Source: Cryobacterium sp. PH31-L1
Lineage (GTDB): Bacteria; Actinomycetota; Actinomycetes; Actinomycetales; Microbacteriaceae
Assembly (NCBI RefSeq): GCF_030063145.1
Contig: NZ_JASISM010000006.1
Span: 124,001-188,000 of the forward strand
Reading direction: 5' to 3'
DNA: 64,000 nucleotides
Under the pieces are notes generated by a model, which did no database searches, was not told where the DNA came from, and saw only the letters and a list, made by a program, of their open reading frames with translations. Below are positions 8,411-17,444 of the stretch, piece after piece; within the stretch, counting starts at the first letter, position 1; each line of letters starts with the position of its first letter. The position numbers and the translations under genes were made by a program.

Positions 8411-9820
8411 TCACGCCTCAAGCGCGGCATTGATCGCGTAGGTCGCCGCGACGAGCTGCTCGACGGTCTGGTCCGGCGCCTTCACGTAGCGGTACACGAA
8501 CGACGGAGCGAAGTGCCCGAAGCCGTCGCGCGGCATGACTTGCGCATCCGGCGATGCGAGGACCTCGTAGAGCGGCGCGAAATCGAACAGCCTCGGGTGC
8601 GATGTGGCGAATTCCTCGCGGGCGTCTCTGTCCTCTCTGGAGCGACCCTCGAGGTGTGGCAACACGACACACAACCGAAACTGTCCTTCCTGGTACTGCC
8701 ACCCCGCTTGGATTTCGACGCCACCAACCCGAACTCGACGTCGCCAGCCGACTAGAGGCTGGCCGTGGCTGATGGCGGCCTCCGTCCATCCCACCGCCGG
8801 GCCTTCAGCCGCGATCACAGCCTGCACCCGCCGCGCGCGGAGCTTTCGGAGCGCGGTACGGGTTTGGGTCGATTCAATATCTGCGAGTTGCGAACTGTCC
8901 AGCCACGCAGGCTCCTGCATGGAGCGCACGACAGTGGTGTCGAGTAGCGCGCTCAGGAGCCTCACGACTCGCGAGTACCGTCTGACCGTCTCGACCTCGT
9001 AGCTGCGGTCGTCATTGTCAGGGAGGGCGAGATCGATGCGTTCAGCAAGTTCCTGATAGCTCAGGTAGGTCCAGCCCTCGACCGGCTCATGCGGTGGGGA
9101 CATGCTCAGCAGGATGTGCTGTGCGGGCTCACCTTTCCACCGCCCAGTCTTGCCGCGATATTCGTCGAGCTGGGCTCGCTCGGGAAGCGAGAACACCTTG
9201 TTCTCGATGACCAACGGCGCCGCGTCCGGCCAATGGAGCACGAGGTCGAGGTTCTCTCGTTCTCGTTCAACGCGCCGCACTGTGGTCAAGCCTGTGACGT
9301 CGTCGGTCGTGAGATCACGGAACACAGCATCGGCCAGCTTCGGCAGAGCGTCGAAGAACCACGCGAGGAAGTTGCTGTGGAACAACTCGCGTTGGCCGTA
9401 CATGATCCGCGCGAGCGGCTCCACGTTCAGTTCCCGGACGATCGCCTTCACCGGCTTCTCATCGCTCGTTGGGATGCCGTCGAGGTAACGACGCACAGGG
9501 TTCGCCGCGCCCCTGGGCGGTGCAAGCCGTTCGACGCTCGTCCCTACGGCGCCGAGTTCTGGCGCAGGCACACCATCGAAGCCCCACCGCCCCTCTTCGT
9601 CACCGGGATGCCAGGATTGGATTCGATATGCGCCTCGGACAACACCGCCCGCGACGCCGAGCGCGTAGACCGCACGTTGCCGAGTGTCCGCGCCCACACG
9701 CCAGTACATGCGGGTCGCATCGTACGTCGCTCTCGCGTTTGCATCGGGGGACCATTCCCGGTTGATTACGAAGATCACCGTGGGCTCGGCGACTGAGGGG
9801 ATCGAGTCAGGTGCTTGCAC
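8411..9820 (-). CDS. PD-(D/E)XK-type nuclease family protein with N-terminal accessory domain
   Basis: 469 residues from GTG 9820. The central part carries a PD-(D/E)XK signature: FHSNFLAWFFDALPKLADAV, then NLDLVLHWPDAAPLVIENKVFS with the D...E-x-K arrangement, matching the PDDEXK_4-like nuclease superfamily. The first 100 or so residues (REWSPDANARATYDATRMYWRVG... then YRIQSWHP) look like a separate small domain I have seen joined to restriction-type proteins but cannot name. The C-terminal 130 residues are unassigned. It stands alone on the minus strand in the element's accessory zone. A restriction or defence role is plausible but inferred; no partner methylase is adjacent. Confidence 0.6.
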   Translation of the reverse strand: MQAPDSIPSVAEPTVIFVINREWSPDANARATYDATRMYWRVGADTRQRAVYALGVAGGVVRGAYRIQSWHPGDEEGRWGFDGVPAPELGAVGTSVERLAPPRGAANPVRRYLDGIPTSDEKPVKAIVRELNVEPLARIMYGQRELFHSNFLAWFFDALPKLADAVFRDLTTDDVTGLTTVRRVERERENLDLVLHWPDAAPLVIENKVFSLPERAQLDEYRGKTGRWKGEPAQHILLSMSPPHEPVEGWTYLSYQELAERIDLALPDNDDRSYEVETVRRYSRVVRLLSALLDTTVVRSMQEPAWLDSSQLADIESTQTRTALRKLRARRVQAVIAAEGPAVGWTEAAISHGQPLVGWRRRVRVGGVEIQAGWQYQEGQFRLCVVLPHLEGRSREDRDAREEFATSHPRLFDFAPLYEVLASPDAQVMPRDGFGHFAPSFVYRYVKAPDQTVEQLVAATYAINAALEA

Positions 9821-10233
9821 GAACGCAACCTAGCAGTGGCGCGACGCCTCCCGCTACCTGCAAGGAGACGGGGGGCTTCGTCGGGAGGCGTTCGCATGGG
9901 AATACGGTCAGCTCAGTAGGCGAGCAGTCATCAGACGTCCGCAGCGGACCGGCTTCCGTGCGGTCACACAGTGGACGTCGGAAAAGTACCGTCGGCATCC
10001 AACGGCTGTCAGACGCGCCGCCTACGCCTTGCCTTCCGCAAGAAGATGATTCATTTCCGTGGCTGCACGTCTGGTCTCCTTCATGGCCTGACTGCCACTG
10101 CGCGATGGTGCCACCAAGGCTCTGTTCTACGACGATCCGGGAGGACACTCGCATGCAGTGATAGTTGTGCAGCATCGATTGCAACTCGACGACTACGTCG
10201 CGATCCTTGCGTCGACTCAAAGTCGCGCAAATC
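9821..10233. other. Non-coding stretch, nothing recognised
   Basis: 413 bases between two minus-strand genes. No open frame has a convincing start or composition. The promoter of the nuclease gene should lie near 9821-9900, but I cannot pick clear hexamers. Confidence 0.45.
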
Positions 10234-11061
10234 CTAGTTCCTGTTGTGGCCTAGCGACCTGGAGATCAGGACTTCCTTCCAATAGGTTTCGCGGTCGATT
10301 ACGTGCTGGTCGTCGGTTCGCATCGACCAAAATTCCAGCAGAGCGAACCGCATCGTCTTTCGGAAGCAGTCCTCGCCCTTCGCGGCGAGGTGGACCTTCA
10401 ACCCGACGTTGTCACCATGGAGCGTGCGGGCGTAGTGGGACCAGCGTTGCCAGATCCCTGTGTCGCCATACGCCGAGCCAACGTAGGGCTCACCCGTTGC
10501 CTCGTCGTGGATGACGTAGACGCCCTTCATCTGCTCCAAGGCGATCCGCCAGTCAGGTCGCCCTTGCTTCACTATCGCCTGGATCTCGGCTAGCGAGTGA
10601 TTGATGCGGTCGTGCCCGGGGAACGGATCACCGTCGAATGGCTCCTCAGTAATCATCGAAACAGTCATGTCGTTTAGACACGCCTCCATGTTCCGGCGTC
10701 GGTTGCGACCCGCGAGTGCCAAGCGTACATAAAGCCTCTTGATGAACGGACCCATGAGGTCCTCTCGAAGAACGACGTCGTAGGAGTGTTGCCGCGGATC
10801 GGGACGGCGCCCCACGACTTCCCAGATCCCACCAAACAGCCAGAGCGTCGGGTCATGTCGGTCCTGCGCGAGCGAGAAAATGAACTGTCGATTGAAGTCG
10901 TCGTTGACATTGCGCCACGAGTTCCATCGTTGCCATTCATCAGAGTCGTTACCGAGGACGTCGATCGGAAATGCCTCACCGTTGTAGACCGCGCAGTGAA
11001 GCTTGCACTGGATCGGATCGAAGTCTGGCGGTAGCAGCGTTGCGAGCAAGATCGGATCCAT
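10234..11061 (-). CDS. GIY-YIG nuclease-fold protein
   Basis: 275 residues. The GIY-YIG motif appears in the second half as GVYVIHDEATGEPYVGSAYGDTGIWQRWSHYA, followed by a helix with a Glu-containing LEFWSMR and the YWKEVL region, so the nuclease fold is C-terminal (about residues 165-275). The N-terminal half (PDFDPIQCKLHCAVYNGEAFPIDVL...) is unassigned. Proteins of this layout occur singly in bacterial accessory regions. Cleavage activity is inferred from the fold only. Context: an isolated gene in the ICE accessory zone, next to acetyltransferases and the PD-(D/E)XK protein. Confidence 0.7.
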   Translation of the reverse strand: MDPILLATLLPPDFDPIQCKLHCAVYNGEAFPIDVLGNDSDEWQRWNSWRNVNDDFNRQFIFSLAQDRHDPTLWLFGGIWEVVGRRPDPRQHSYDVVLREDLMGPFIKRLYVRLALAGRNRRRNMEACLNDMTVSMITEEPFDGDPFPGHDRINHSLAEIQAIVKQGRPDWRIALEQMKGVYVIHDEATGEPYVGSAYGDTGIWQRWSHYARTLHGDNVGLKVHLAAKGEDCFRKTMRFALLEFWSMRTDDQHVIDRETYWKEVLISRSLGHNRN

Positions 11062-11462
11062 AATATGAGGCTAGTGCTGCCAGGCGCATGGGCACATGAG
11101 GGTGATCCCCGATTGACGGCCAGCCCGCCTGCGCCAAGACCTTCTTGCTGCGGGCTGATGCGGGTGCCATGTTGGTCGCGTGAAGGTACTCTCAAGCGGC
11201 CATCACGCGGTCATGAGACAACGCGGCAAACTCGGGCGCCGCAGTATTGCGCCAGCAAGAATGCTTTTGAGCGGTGAGCATCTTTGGGCCCGAAATGGTC
11301 ACAGGGTCTGCTCACTTGAGTGTCGACAAAGTGAGCGGGATGGATAGCTCGTGGGTTTGGTCGTAGCCACAATGTTCGATCCATCTCGTTGGTAGTTCCC
11401 GTTGAGGGTTCCCTTTTTGGGCGGGGGCGGCAGGTTGCAGGGCAAACTGGGCGTCAACGTCC
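11062..11462. other. Non-coding stretch, nothing recognised
   Basis: 401 bases with only short unconvincing frames. It holds the upstream region of the GIY-YIG gene and the downstream region of the first acetyltransferase gene. No hairpin with T-run or repeat stands out. Confidence 0.45.
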
Positions 11463-11918
11463 TTACAGGAGTCGACTCCAGGCGACCTCGTGTTGGAGCT
11501 GTCCGGGTTCAGAAAAGAGTCGCACCTGATGCGTTGATGCGAGTGCCACCGCGAGCTCGTTGCGGTCTGCGGAAACGAATCCGACTTTCTGCCAGAAAGG
11601 GCCGGAACGTCGGCTGAAGAGCCAGGCTCGATCGGCTCCCGCGTCGGCCGCGCGATCGAGAGCAAAGCGTGCTAATTCGAGGCCCATGCCGTGACCTCGA
11701 AGGGCCGGGTCGACGGCCACGCTGCGGATGAGAACGTGGTGGTTGTCGTCGCTGCGCTCGTAGCCCGTGCTGGCCACGATGCGACTGCTTTCCGCGTCGC
11801 GTGCGGTCCACAGTTCCACGGAGGGAGAGTCAAGCCCGCTGAGAGTGAGGTCAGCTGCGCGAAGAAACGCGGTCACGTCCTTCAGATCCGAGGGAGTCGT
11901 GGGGGTCAGGTGAAGCAT
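11463..11918 (-). CDS. GNAT family N-acetyltransferase, ArsN2-like
   Basis: 151 residues with a single GNAT domain. The acetyl-CoA loop is seen as LIRSVAVDPALRGHGMGLELARFALDRA (R-x-x-G-x-G/A type), followed by the beta-bulge region LFSRRSGPFWQKVGFVSADR. The C-terminal half (RNELAVALASTHQVRLFSEPGQ) resembles the arsenic-resistance acetyltransferase ArsN2 group, but no other ars gene is nearby, so the substrate is unknown. It is followed by a second, unrelated GNAT gene 63 bases upstream on the same strand. Confidence 0.72.
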   Translation of the reverse strand: MLHLTPTTPSDLKDVTAFLRAADLTLSGLDSPSVELWTARDAESSRIVASTGYERSDDNHHVLIRSVAVDPALRGHGMGLELARFALDRAADAGADRAWLFSRRSGPFWQKVGFVSADRNELAVALASTHQVRLFSEPGQLQHEVAWSRLL

Positions 11919-11981
11919 CTTCCCACGATATCGGTCGAGAACACGCGAGCAGATCCCACCTCGCGGATAGTCGTCTCTCGG

Positions 11982-12410
11982 CTACACGCCAGGGTTGACG
12001 ATGCGCTCCATCCACGTCTCTGGGGCGTCCAAAGGGGTAAACCCGAGATTGGAATACAGGCCGTGTGCATCGTTGGTCGAGAGGGCGATCCGCCTCAGTC
12101 CCAGGGGATCGCACTCCTCGAGAATGCCCGCGATGAGGGCCTTGCCAATGCCGTGACCGCGAACCGCAGGGTCGACGAAGACATCGCAGAGCCAGGCAAA
12201 CGTGACGCCGTCGGTGATGACGCGCGCGTAGGCGACCTGTCTGTTGGACACGCTGTCATAGACGCCGAAATTGCGTGATCCGTCGATCGCTGCGTCTTGC
12301 CGTGAGCGTGATCGCTCGGGCGCCCAGTAGGTCTGCTCGCTGATCCAACGGTGCACCTGGTCACGGTCGATCTCGGCAACGTCGGATGAAAACCGATAAT
12401 TTGCATTCAT
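11982..12410 (-). CDS. GNAT family N-acetyltransferase
   Basis: 142 residues from ATG 12410; the longer frame upstream has a different composition and is not used. The GNAT core reads FAWLCDVFVDPAVRGHGIGKALIAGILEE (acetyl-CoA binding) and ends with the typical ALSTNDAHGLYSNLGFTPLD strand-helix. This layout is common in small acetyltransferases encoded next to antibiotic-resistance or accessory genes. The substrate cannot be predicted. It may be co-transcribed with the ArsN2-like gene downstream. Confidence 0.75.
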   Translation of the reverse strand: MNANYRFSSDVAEIDRDQVHRWISEQTYWAPERSRSRQDAAIDGSRNFGVYDSVSNRQVAYARVITDGVTFAWLCDVFVDPAVRGHGIGKALIAGILEECDPLGLRRIALSTNDAHGLYSNLGFTPLDAPETWMERIVNPGV

Positions 12411-12575
12411 CACCCCATCTAATCGTGTTGACACGAGCCGTGCTGAGTCCGGCCACCCTGGACCGACCGTCAAGCCAATGGTGATTGAATCGGACCGTGC
12501 TGGACGAGGGTCCCGGGGTTCGACATTCGACCGTCGTGCGGCCGATATGGTTGCGGAATGGACACAACTCAGTGA

Positions 12576-12983
12576 TTGCAATATCGCTGGGCGGCCGGCC
12601 TGCTCCTAATTCAAGGCGTACTTATGGAAAGGATCGTCTTCATCGGCGTCCTCGTCCTCCTCGCTTTCAAGATCCCGCAGACGACCATCGTCGAAAATGC
12701 CGATGTCTTCGCCCTTCCCTATTTGCAAGAAAACCTCTATCTCATGATGGCTATGAGCGGAATTTTCGCGGCTCTCCGGGTGCTCGGCGCTGTCGGGCTC
12801 CTGAGGAACAGATTGTGGGGACTTGCGCTTTCCATGATCAATTGCAGTGTGACGCTGGCTCTGATGGTGTTCCTGCTACCCGCCGGCCTCCTGGACGGGG
12901 TGATCTCAGGCACCGCGCTGGTGCTCCTCCTCTTGGCACGATTTGGCCATACGCCCGATGGACAGCCGAAGCAAATTTTCTGA
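12576..12983 (+). CDS. Small four-helix membrane protein, function unknown
   Basis: About 135 residues if started at TTG 12576; a later ATG at 12624 would remove part of the first membrane helix, so the TTG is preferred despite a weak ribosome site. Four hydrophobic segments are visible, near residues 5-30, 54-76, 81-100 and 106-124. The composition is that of a real inner-membrane protein. I do not recognise a characterised family. It is divergent from the acetyltransferase at 12410. Confidence 0.6.
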   Translation: MQYRWAAGLLLIQGVLMERIVFIGVLVLLAFKIPQTTIVENADVFALPYLQENLYLMMAMSGIFAALRVLGAVGLLRNRLWGLALSMINCSVTLALMVFLLPAGLLDGVISGTALVLLLLARFGHTPDGQPKQIF

Positions 12984-13264
12984 ATGTCGGCCTAGGCTGC
13001 TGAACTCCGTCGCCGAAGATCTAGAGAACGAGGAGTGCGATATGCCGTCCAGTAGGGGTTCCCCTCTGACACACGTCGAGACCCACGGTTCGACGGCCGT
13101 TCTCACCCTCGAGCTGCGTCGCTGATCGTCCGGCATGCAGACGCTCGACGTGCAGTATCGGGCAGGTCCTATGTGGCTCGAACGCTTGGGCCTCGATCCG
13201 GTTCTTGTCAGCGACATCGGCGCAAGCTCTATTCCGGCACTCTGGGCACTGCCAAGATGAGATT

Positions 13265-13552
13265 ATGTCACGCCTCCGCAGCTTGTCGCCGTGGTACTGG
13301 GTAGTGCTCAGTGCGTTCTTGGTGGCGTGCGGGGTCTTCGTGTCGGACCTGTTCCTCGACTGGGCGCCCAAATGGTTGACGTTTACGGCGTCGTTAGCCC
13401 CACTTGCGGCGAGCATTTGCACATTCCGCTTGTTGTGGAAGCAAACCGACCACCCCGCCTTTCACGGCGACGAGCGGAGTACGAAGTGGCCGCCATCTGA
13501 CAACGGGAACGATTTAAGCGTCACCCAGGAATCGGACCCGGACACCCGATGA
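13265..13552 (+). CDS. Hypothetical two-helix membrane protein
   Basis: 95 residues from ATG 13265 (a longer frame starts at 13205 without support). Two hydrophobic stretches, WYWVVLSAFLVACGVFVSDLF and WLTFTASLAPLAASICTFRLLW, are followed by a short polar tail. No family recognised. It sits between the four-helix protein and the inverted repeat preceding the IS element. Confidence 0.45.
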   Translation: MSRLRSLSPWYWVVLSAFLVACGVFVSDLFLDWAPKWLTFTASLAPLAASICTFRLLWKQTDHPAFHGDERSTKWPPSDNGNDLSVTQESDPDTR

Positions 13553-13610
13553 CGGCGTGGCGTGCACAACCCACCGCCTTGCTGGCGTCACTGTCGACCA
13601 CCATCGCACT

Positions 13611-13660
13611 GGACAACGTCCCGTGAGCGTTCCCCTTGCGCGGCGACGAGGACGTTGTCC
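13611..13660. repeat. 11-bp perfect inverted repeat with 28-base spacer
   Basis: GGACAACGTCC (13611-13621) and its exact complement at 13650-13660 flank a GC-rich spacer, about 65 bases left of the IS1380 target duplication. It could fold as a hairpin or be a protein site. Its function is unknown. Confidence 0.5.
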
Positions 13661-13720
13661 TGTGGCAGTCGTCATGCAAGACAATTTCGCGGCGAATAGC
13701 GACGGCAAAGAGTGGCCTCT

Positions 13721-13743
13721 TTAAGCCTCATTCCACCGACCGG
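13721..13743. repeat. Target duplication and left inverted repeat of the IS1380-family element
   Basis: TTAAG at 13721-13725 is the left copy of the target duplication (IS1380 elements usually duplicate 4 bp, so TAAG may be the true repeat). The 18-base left terminal repeat, 13726-13743, begins CCTCATTCCACCGACCGG. It matches the right end in 15 of 18 positions. Confidence 0.82.
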
Positions 13744-15383
13744 CTGAGGTTGGGAGTCGTTTTCTGATTTGAGTTGTGGCGGCGTGCTGGGGCGTGGTTG
13801 TGCGCTGAGCCTCGCTGCTCGGGGTGTTCCACTTGGCTTCCAGGTCGTGCCGGGTCGGGGCGGGCGGGTCAGGTCGGGGTGGGGCTCGGTGGTGCGAAGG
13901 CGTGGTCGAAGGGGTGGGTCCAGCCGGTTTCCCAGGGCCAGTTCTTGGGCAGGTGGAGCGTGATGCGCCGGGCTGAGGAGGCGATCCTCGCGGGGATGTT
14001 GATCAGTTTCCGGCGGATGGTCGCGGCCCGGGCCCGGGCCAGACCGGTGCCGGCGGTCACCGCGGCGGCGCGGGTGAGGTTGAAGGCGATCACGGCCAGG
14101 ACCAGCCAGGCTGCGTTGGCGGCGAACACACCCGCGGGCATGTGGGCCAGGGCGCTGCTCTTCAAGTCGGAATTCACGAGCTCGATGGCCGCGTGGGCGC
14201 GATGAGTTGTGTCCGCGGTGACTGTGTCCAGGGTGCTGGTGGTGAAGAACGCGTGGAAGCGGTGCAGGTCAAAGAGCGTGGCTTGGCCGGCGAGTTTGTG
14301 CTTGTTCAGTTCCGGGATCCGGCGCACGACGAGGCGACCACTGATGTGGTCCGCCTTCTTCCGTGAGGTGAACGCGGTGTAGGGGATCTCGGCGACTTCA
14401 GCGTTGGAGATCCAGGTTCGGGTGTCCTCGTCGAAGATCGCATGGGTGTACTTGATCGGCGTCCACCCGGTCGCCGGGATGGCCGCGATGCGCCTCCTGA
14501 CGGCGGAATCGAGGCGGGCGGTGACGGAGACGTCCGCACCGCCGGCCAGTGCGGCGTGGATGGCCGCGAAGGTGTAGAACGCGGAATCGGCGCGGAACAG
14601 GATCCGGGCGGCGGTCATCCCAGGCAGGCGGCGGAGGGTGGCGAGGGCGTCCCGGATCAGCCGGGTCGCGCCGTGCGGGGACGAGCAGGCACCCCGACGC
14701 AGACGCTGGGCGAGGATGATCGGGGCGCCGGTGATCGTCTTCGCTGTGGCGAGGATCGCGTTGAGCCCGCGGACCCCGGAGTAGCCGAAGCTGGCGCCTT
14801 GTTTCTGGTGCCCGTGGACCTCGATGATGGTGTCGTCCACGTCCAGAAACACGTAGTCGTCGGGCTCGGGGATGATCAGCGGACTCAGGGCCGCGAGGCT
14901 AATCAGGAACCGGGACGCGATCGCATCAAGCTGACGCACATGGCCAAACGTGAACGCGCGCAAGAACGACCCGAGCGTCGACGGCGCGTAAAGGTGGGCG
15001 AAGAGCTTCCGCATCCCGCCGTGACGCAACACGGCCATGTCGTCAATGGCATCCGCACCGGCCACCATCCCGGCAACCAGGGACGCGATCTTCAGGCCGG
15101 CGTTCGCGCCCTTATCCGTGGGGACGCTCAACCATTTGTCGGCCAGGCGCCGCAGGCCTGCTTTCTCGGCCAGTTTCATCGCAGGCACCAAACCCGCAGA
15201 CGACACGAGATTGGAATCGTCAAAGGACGCGGACACGGCCCGGGTGGTGTGCGAAACTTGCATCTACGAGATGTCCTTCTGGATCAGTCGAATTGTTCTG
15301 TGGTAAGTACAATTTTCCCTGATAAGAAGGGCATTCTCTGTTTAACGCGCCGCTAGATCCCAATCCCGATCGGTGGATTCAGG
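13726..15383. mobile_element. Complete IS1380-family insertion sequence
   Basis: 1,658 bp bounded by imperfect 18-bp terminal inverted repeats (13726-13743 and 15366-15383) and flanked by TTAAG on both sides. Length, end sequence style and single DDE transposase are those of the IS1380 family. The transposase frame is uninterrupted and the target duplication intact, so the insertion looks recent and potentially active. Confidence 0.88.
13869..15263 (-). CDS. IS1380-family DDE transposase
   Basis: 464 residues, full length for the family. The N-terminal part carries SLVAGMVAGADAIDDMAVLRHGGM, typical of IS1380 transposases. The DDE core shows YVFLDVDDTIIEVHGHQKQGASFGYSG (first Asp region), ILFRADSAFY (second Asp) and the Glu-containing HAAIELVNSDLKSSALAHMP near the C-terminus. 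The start is the ATG at 15263. It is the only gene of the element and reads leftwards. Confidence 0.92.
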   Translation of the reverse strand: MQVSHTTRAVSASFDDSNLVSSAGLVPAMKLAEKAGLRRLADKWLSVPTDKGANAGLKIASLVAGMVAGADAIDDMAVLRHGGMRKLFAHLYAPSTLGSFLRAFTFGHVRQLDAIASRFLISLAALSPLIIPEPDDYVFLDVDDTIIEVHGHQKQGASFGYSGVRGLNAILATAKTITGAPIILAQRLRRGACSSPHGATRLIRDALATLRRLPGMTAARILFRADSAFYTFAAIHAALAGGADVSVTARLDSAVRRRIAAIPATGWTPIKYTHAIFDEDTRTWISNAEVAEIPYTAFTSRKKADHISGRLVVRRIPELNKHKLAGQATLFDLHRFHAFFTTSTLDTVTADTTHRAHAAIELVNSDLKSSALAHMPAGVFAANAAWLVLAVIAFNLTRAAAVTAGTGLARARAATIRRKLINIPARIASSARRITLHLPKNWPWETGWTHPFDHAFAPPSPTPT

Positions 15384-15388
15384 TTAAG
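15366..15388. repeat. Right inverted repeat and target duplication of the IS1380-family element
   Basis: The right terminal repeat 15366-15383, read on the minus strand, begins CCTGAATCCACCGATCGG. It matches the left end and is followed by TTAAG at 15384-15388, the second copy of the duplicated target. Confidence 0.82.
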
Positions 15389-15477
15389 CCATAGCATCGT
15401 AAGTCGCCACGGTTTCATGTGGTCACGCCATGAGAAAGTGTTGGCGGGGTGCTGGCACGGCTGTGCGCGATCGATGC

Positions 15478-15894
15478 CTAGCGCAGAACCGGCAGCTGAG
15501 AGCTGGGCGTGTCGCCGGCCGTGAAGTTTATCGTGATGAAGGTCGGCAGATTCTCAGTTGATGGCACGTAGAACTCGAACGTCGTGGGGGACAAATCTGC
15601 CGTGCATGGGCCTTCAGTTTCGACCGAGAATTCGAACGTCATCGTCGCCAGATCCGCTGAGTCCGCGTGCGGCGGACAACTCGAGCTGCCGGACAGGACA
15701 ATCGCCAGCCGCCCATCGACGACTGTTGCGTAGCCCGCAAAAGGGTCGACCAGACCACTCGGCAGAGGTGTCGGCTCGCCAGGATATGCGGTGGTTGCAG
15801 CCCCCGCCGGAATTACTGTCGACGGCTCAGCTGTGCACCCACACATGCCGACTGCTACGGCAACCGCGATCAGCGCCGGTCGATTCGGACTCAT
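15478..15894 (-). CDS. Putative secreted lipoprotein, function unknown
   Basis: 138 residues. An N-terminal hydrophobic segment (LIAVAVAVGMCGC) ends in Cys-Gly-Cys, compatible with a lipoprotein signal although the lipobox is not canonical. The mature part contains several Cys residues and beta-rich sequence. No family recognised. The gene is monocistronic, between the IS element and a non-coding stretch. Confidence 0.55.
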   Translation of the reverse strand: MSPNRPALIAVAVAVGMCGCTAEPSTVIPAGAATTAYPGEPTPLPSGLVDPFAGYATVVDGRLAIVLSGSSSCPPHADSADLATMTFEFSVETEGPCTADLSPTTFEFYVPSTENLPTFITINFTAGDTPSSQLPVLR

Positions 15895-16249
15895 AGACGG
15901 ATTCTATGGGCGAAGACTAACTCCACACGGAGACGGTAGGTGATCGTTACGGGGACCGCGCTTCGAGTTTTGCACGTTAGCTCTTGAACCACGTCCCGGG
16001 CTCCCTCGACCGCACCGTAAGACGTTCCCCTTACGGACGCTTGGAATCTTTAGGTGCTCCCAGGATTCAGAGTCAGCGCGCCGATCGTCGAAGTCACGAG
16101 CGTTCGTGCCGATTCTTCTTCTATGGACTCGTCGGCGTAGCAGCGCACCGACGCCCGTTGGTAAAGGTTTGGTCGGTCTCCGCTTCTCATCGCGAATACA
16201 TTTGCCGCGTCCGCCTACCCGGAGCGCTGAAGAAGACCAAGTCGATGTA
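15895..16249. other. Non-coding stretch with a small imperfect hairpin
   Basis: 355 bases without a credible gene. A short inverted repeat CCGTAAG / CTTACGG (16015-16021 and 16030-16036) is the only structure noticed. It lies downstream of the DUF4913 gene and could be part of its 3' end. Confidence 0.4.
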
Positions 16250-16816
16250 TCAACTAGACGGGACGGGAGCATAGAACGCGGCCTCGGCTTCCCGCCGCCT
16301 GGCGACGTCATCAACGACGAACTGCACAAAGTCTTCATCACGATCACCGATGACCACATCCTCGACGGCATCGGCTGGCGGTTCTCCGGGCCAAGTCGTC
16401 TGCCGCGTCGGCCGGTCGCGCTCAAGCCGCGTGCCCGAGATCGCGACCCAGTCTCGAAGGCGTTGGCGGGCGTCCGCGAAGTCGCGATGCCAGCCGAACG
16501 GGGCCGAGCCGTGCTGGTCGGGGTCGTAGGCGCCGAGCCAGTGCAGGTGCAGTGCGGAGAGTTCCCAGACGAGTTCGGGGTGTCGATGCCAGAACGGCGG
16601 CACGACGGATGCTGGCAGGCCGTAGGTGCGTCGCAGCCAGTCCACCCACCGGTTGAGTTCGATCCACTCGGCTTCGGCGTCGTCGGCGCTGAGCACGTTC
16701 CAGTTGATCGGATGCGGCGGCTCTGCGATGAGTGGCCCGTCGAGGCCGTCCAAGGAGTTCTCTCCGAACGCGTCGTCGTGGTCGCCGGAGGCCCACTCGA
16801 CGAGTGACTCTGCCAT
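16250..16816 (-). CDS. DUF4913 family protein
   Basis: 188 residues from ATG 16816; upstream in-frame sequence is a shadow of SSB. The central region (EWIELNRWVDWLRRTYGLPASVVPPFWHRHPELVWELSALHLHWLGAY) is the Trp-rich DUF4913 pattern found almost only on actinobacterial plasmids and conjugative elements. An acidic tail follows. Its function is unknown. It starts seven bases after the SSB stop, so both are one transcript. This supports assigning the stretch left of the coupling protein to the ICE. Confidence 0.75.
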   Translation of the reverse strand: MAESLVEWASGDHDDAFGENSLDGLDGPLIAEPPHPINWNVLSADDAEAEWIELNRWVDWLRRTYGLPASVVPPFWHRHPELVWELSALHLHWLGAYDPDQHGSAPFGWHRDFADARQRLRDWVAISGTRLERDRPTRQTTWPGEPPADAVEDVVIGDRDEDFVQFVVDDVARRREAEAAFYAPVPSS

Positions 16817-16823
16817 CGCTGGT

Positions 16824-17258
16824 TCACCGCCTCGAGCCGGTGTGAGCCGCTTCTGCCCCGTGCTCAACTTCGGTATCCCGCGTGGAGTCCGTAGCGTCAC
16901 GATGGGTGCGGTCGACCTGATAGTTGGTGCGGGCGAGGTCGTGGCCGATCTTCTTGGCGACGAACTCCTCGCGTTGCATGACTTCGCTGTCGCGCTCGAC
17001 CTGGAATGTGCGCACATAGCCTTCGGCGACGAAGCTGTCGCCTTTGATGAATCGGGTAAGAGCTCGTTCGGCGGTGGCGCGGTAGGCGACGAGGTCGTGG
17101 AACGTCGGCTCAAGTGCGGTGAAGCTGCCGCTGTATTCATGACGGAAATGCGGTTGGCCGACGCGCACGTAGAAGCGGGTGTCGCCATTCTCTGTCACGG
17201 ATTGCTGTGGCTCCGAGGCGATGAAACCGGACAGAGACTGTTGCGTGTGAAGTGCCAT
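16824..17258 (-). CDS. ssb: Single-stranded DNA-binding protein
   Basis: 144 residues from ATG 17258, behind a GGAGG ribosome site. The OB-fold is recognisable: SLSGFIASEPQQSVTENGDTRFYVRVGQ, then FHDLVAYRATAERALTRFIKGDSFVAEGYVRTFQVE, then EEFVAKKIGHDLAR, followed by a charged tail lacking the acidic DDIPF-type tip. Such element-encoded SSBs coat transferred single strands. They commonly travel with DUF4913 genes on ICEs. Confidence 0.85.
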   Translation of the reverse strand: MALHTQQSLSGFIASEPQQSVTENGDTRFYVRVGQPHFRHEYSGSFTALEPTFHDLVAYRATAERALTRFIKGDSFVAEGYVRTFQVERDSEVMQREEFVAKKIGHDLARTNYQVDRTHRDATDSTRDTEVEHGAEAAHTGSRR

Positions 17259-17444
17259 GGGACTTGACCTCCTGCGGTTCGGGCAGACCATCGTGGTCCG
17301 CGCTCACTGGGAGGTGCAACAGGCGCACCATGGCGTTCGCGCCGCTACTTGAGGGGATCCGGTCAGTGAGGCAGGACTTTCAGCTGAAGATCGAGGTGGC
17401 AGGTATCTGGTCTCAAATGTGGCCGGCGAATAGGCTTGGGGGTC

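Noticed and set aside
8040..8441. 133-codon plus-strand frame after the integrase
   Set aside because: No ribosome site, no motif, uneven composition, and it runs into the antisense of the nuclease gene.
15904..16827. 307-codon minus-strand frame across the DUF4913 gene and the gap downstream
   Set aside because: It overlaps DUF4913 in another frame and its translation is Ser/Thr/Arg-rich without domain features.
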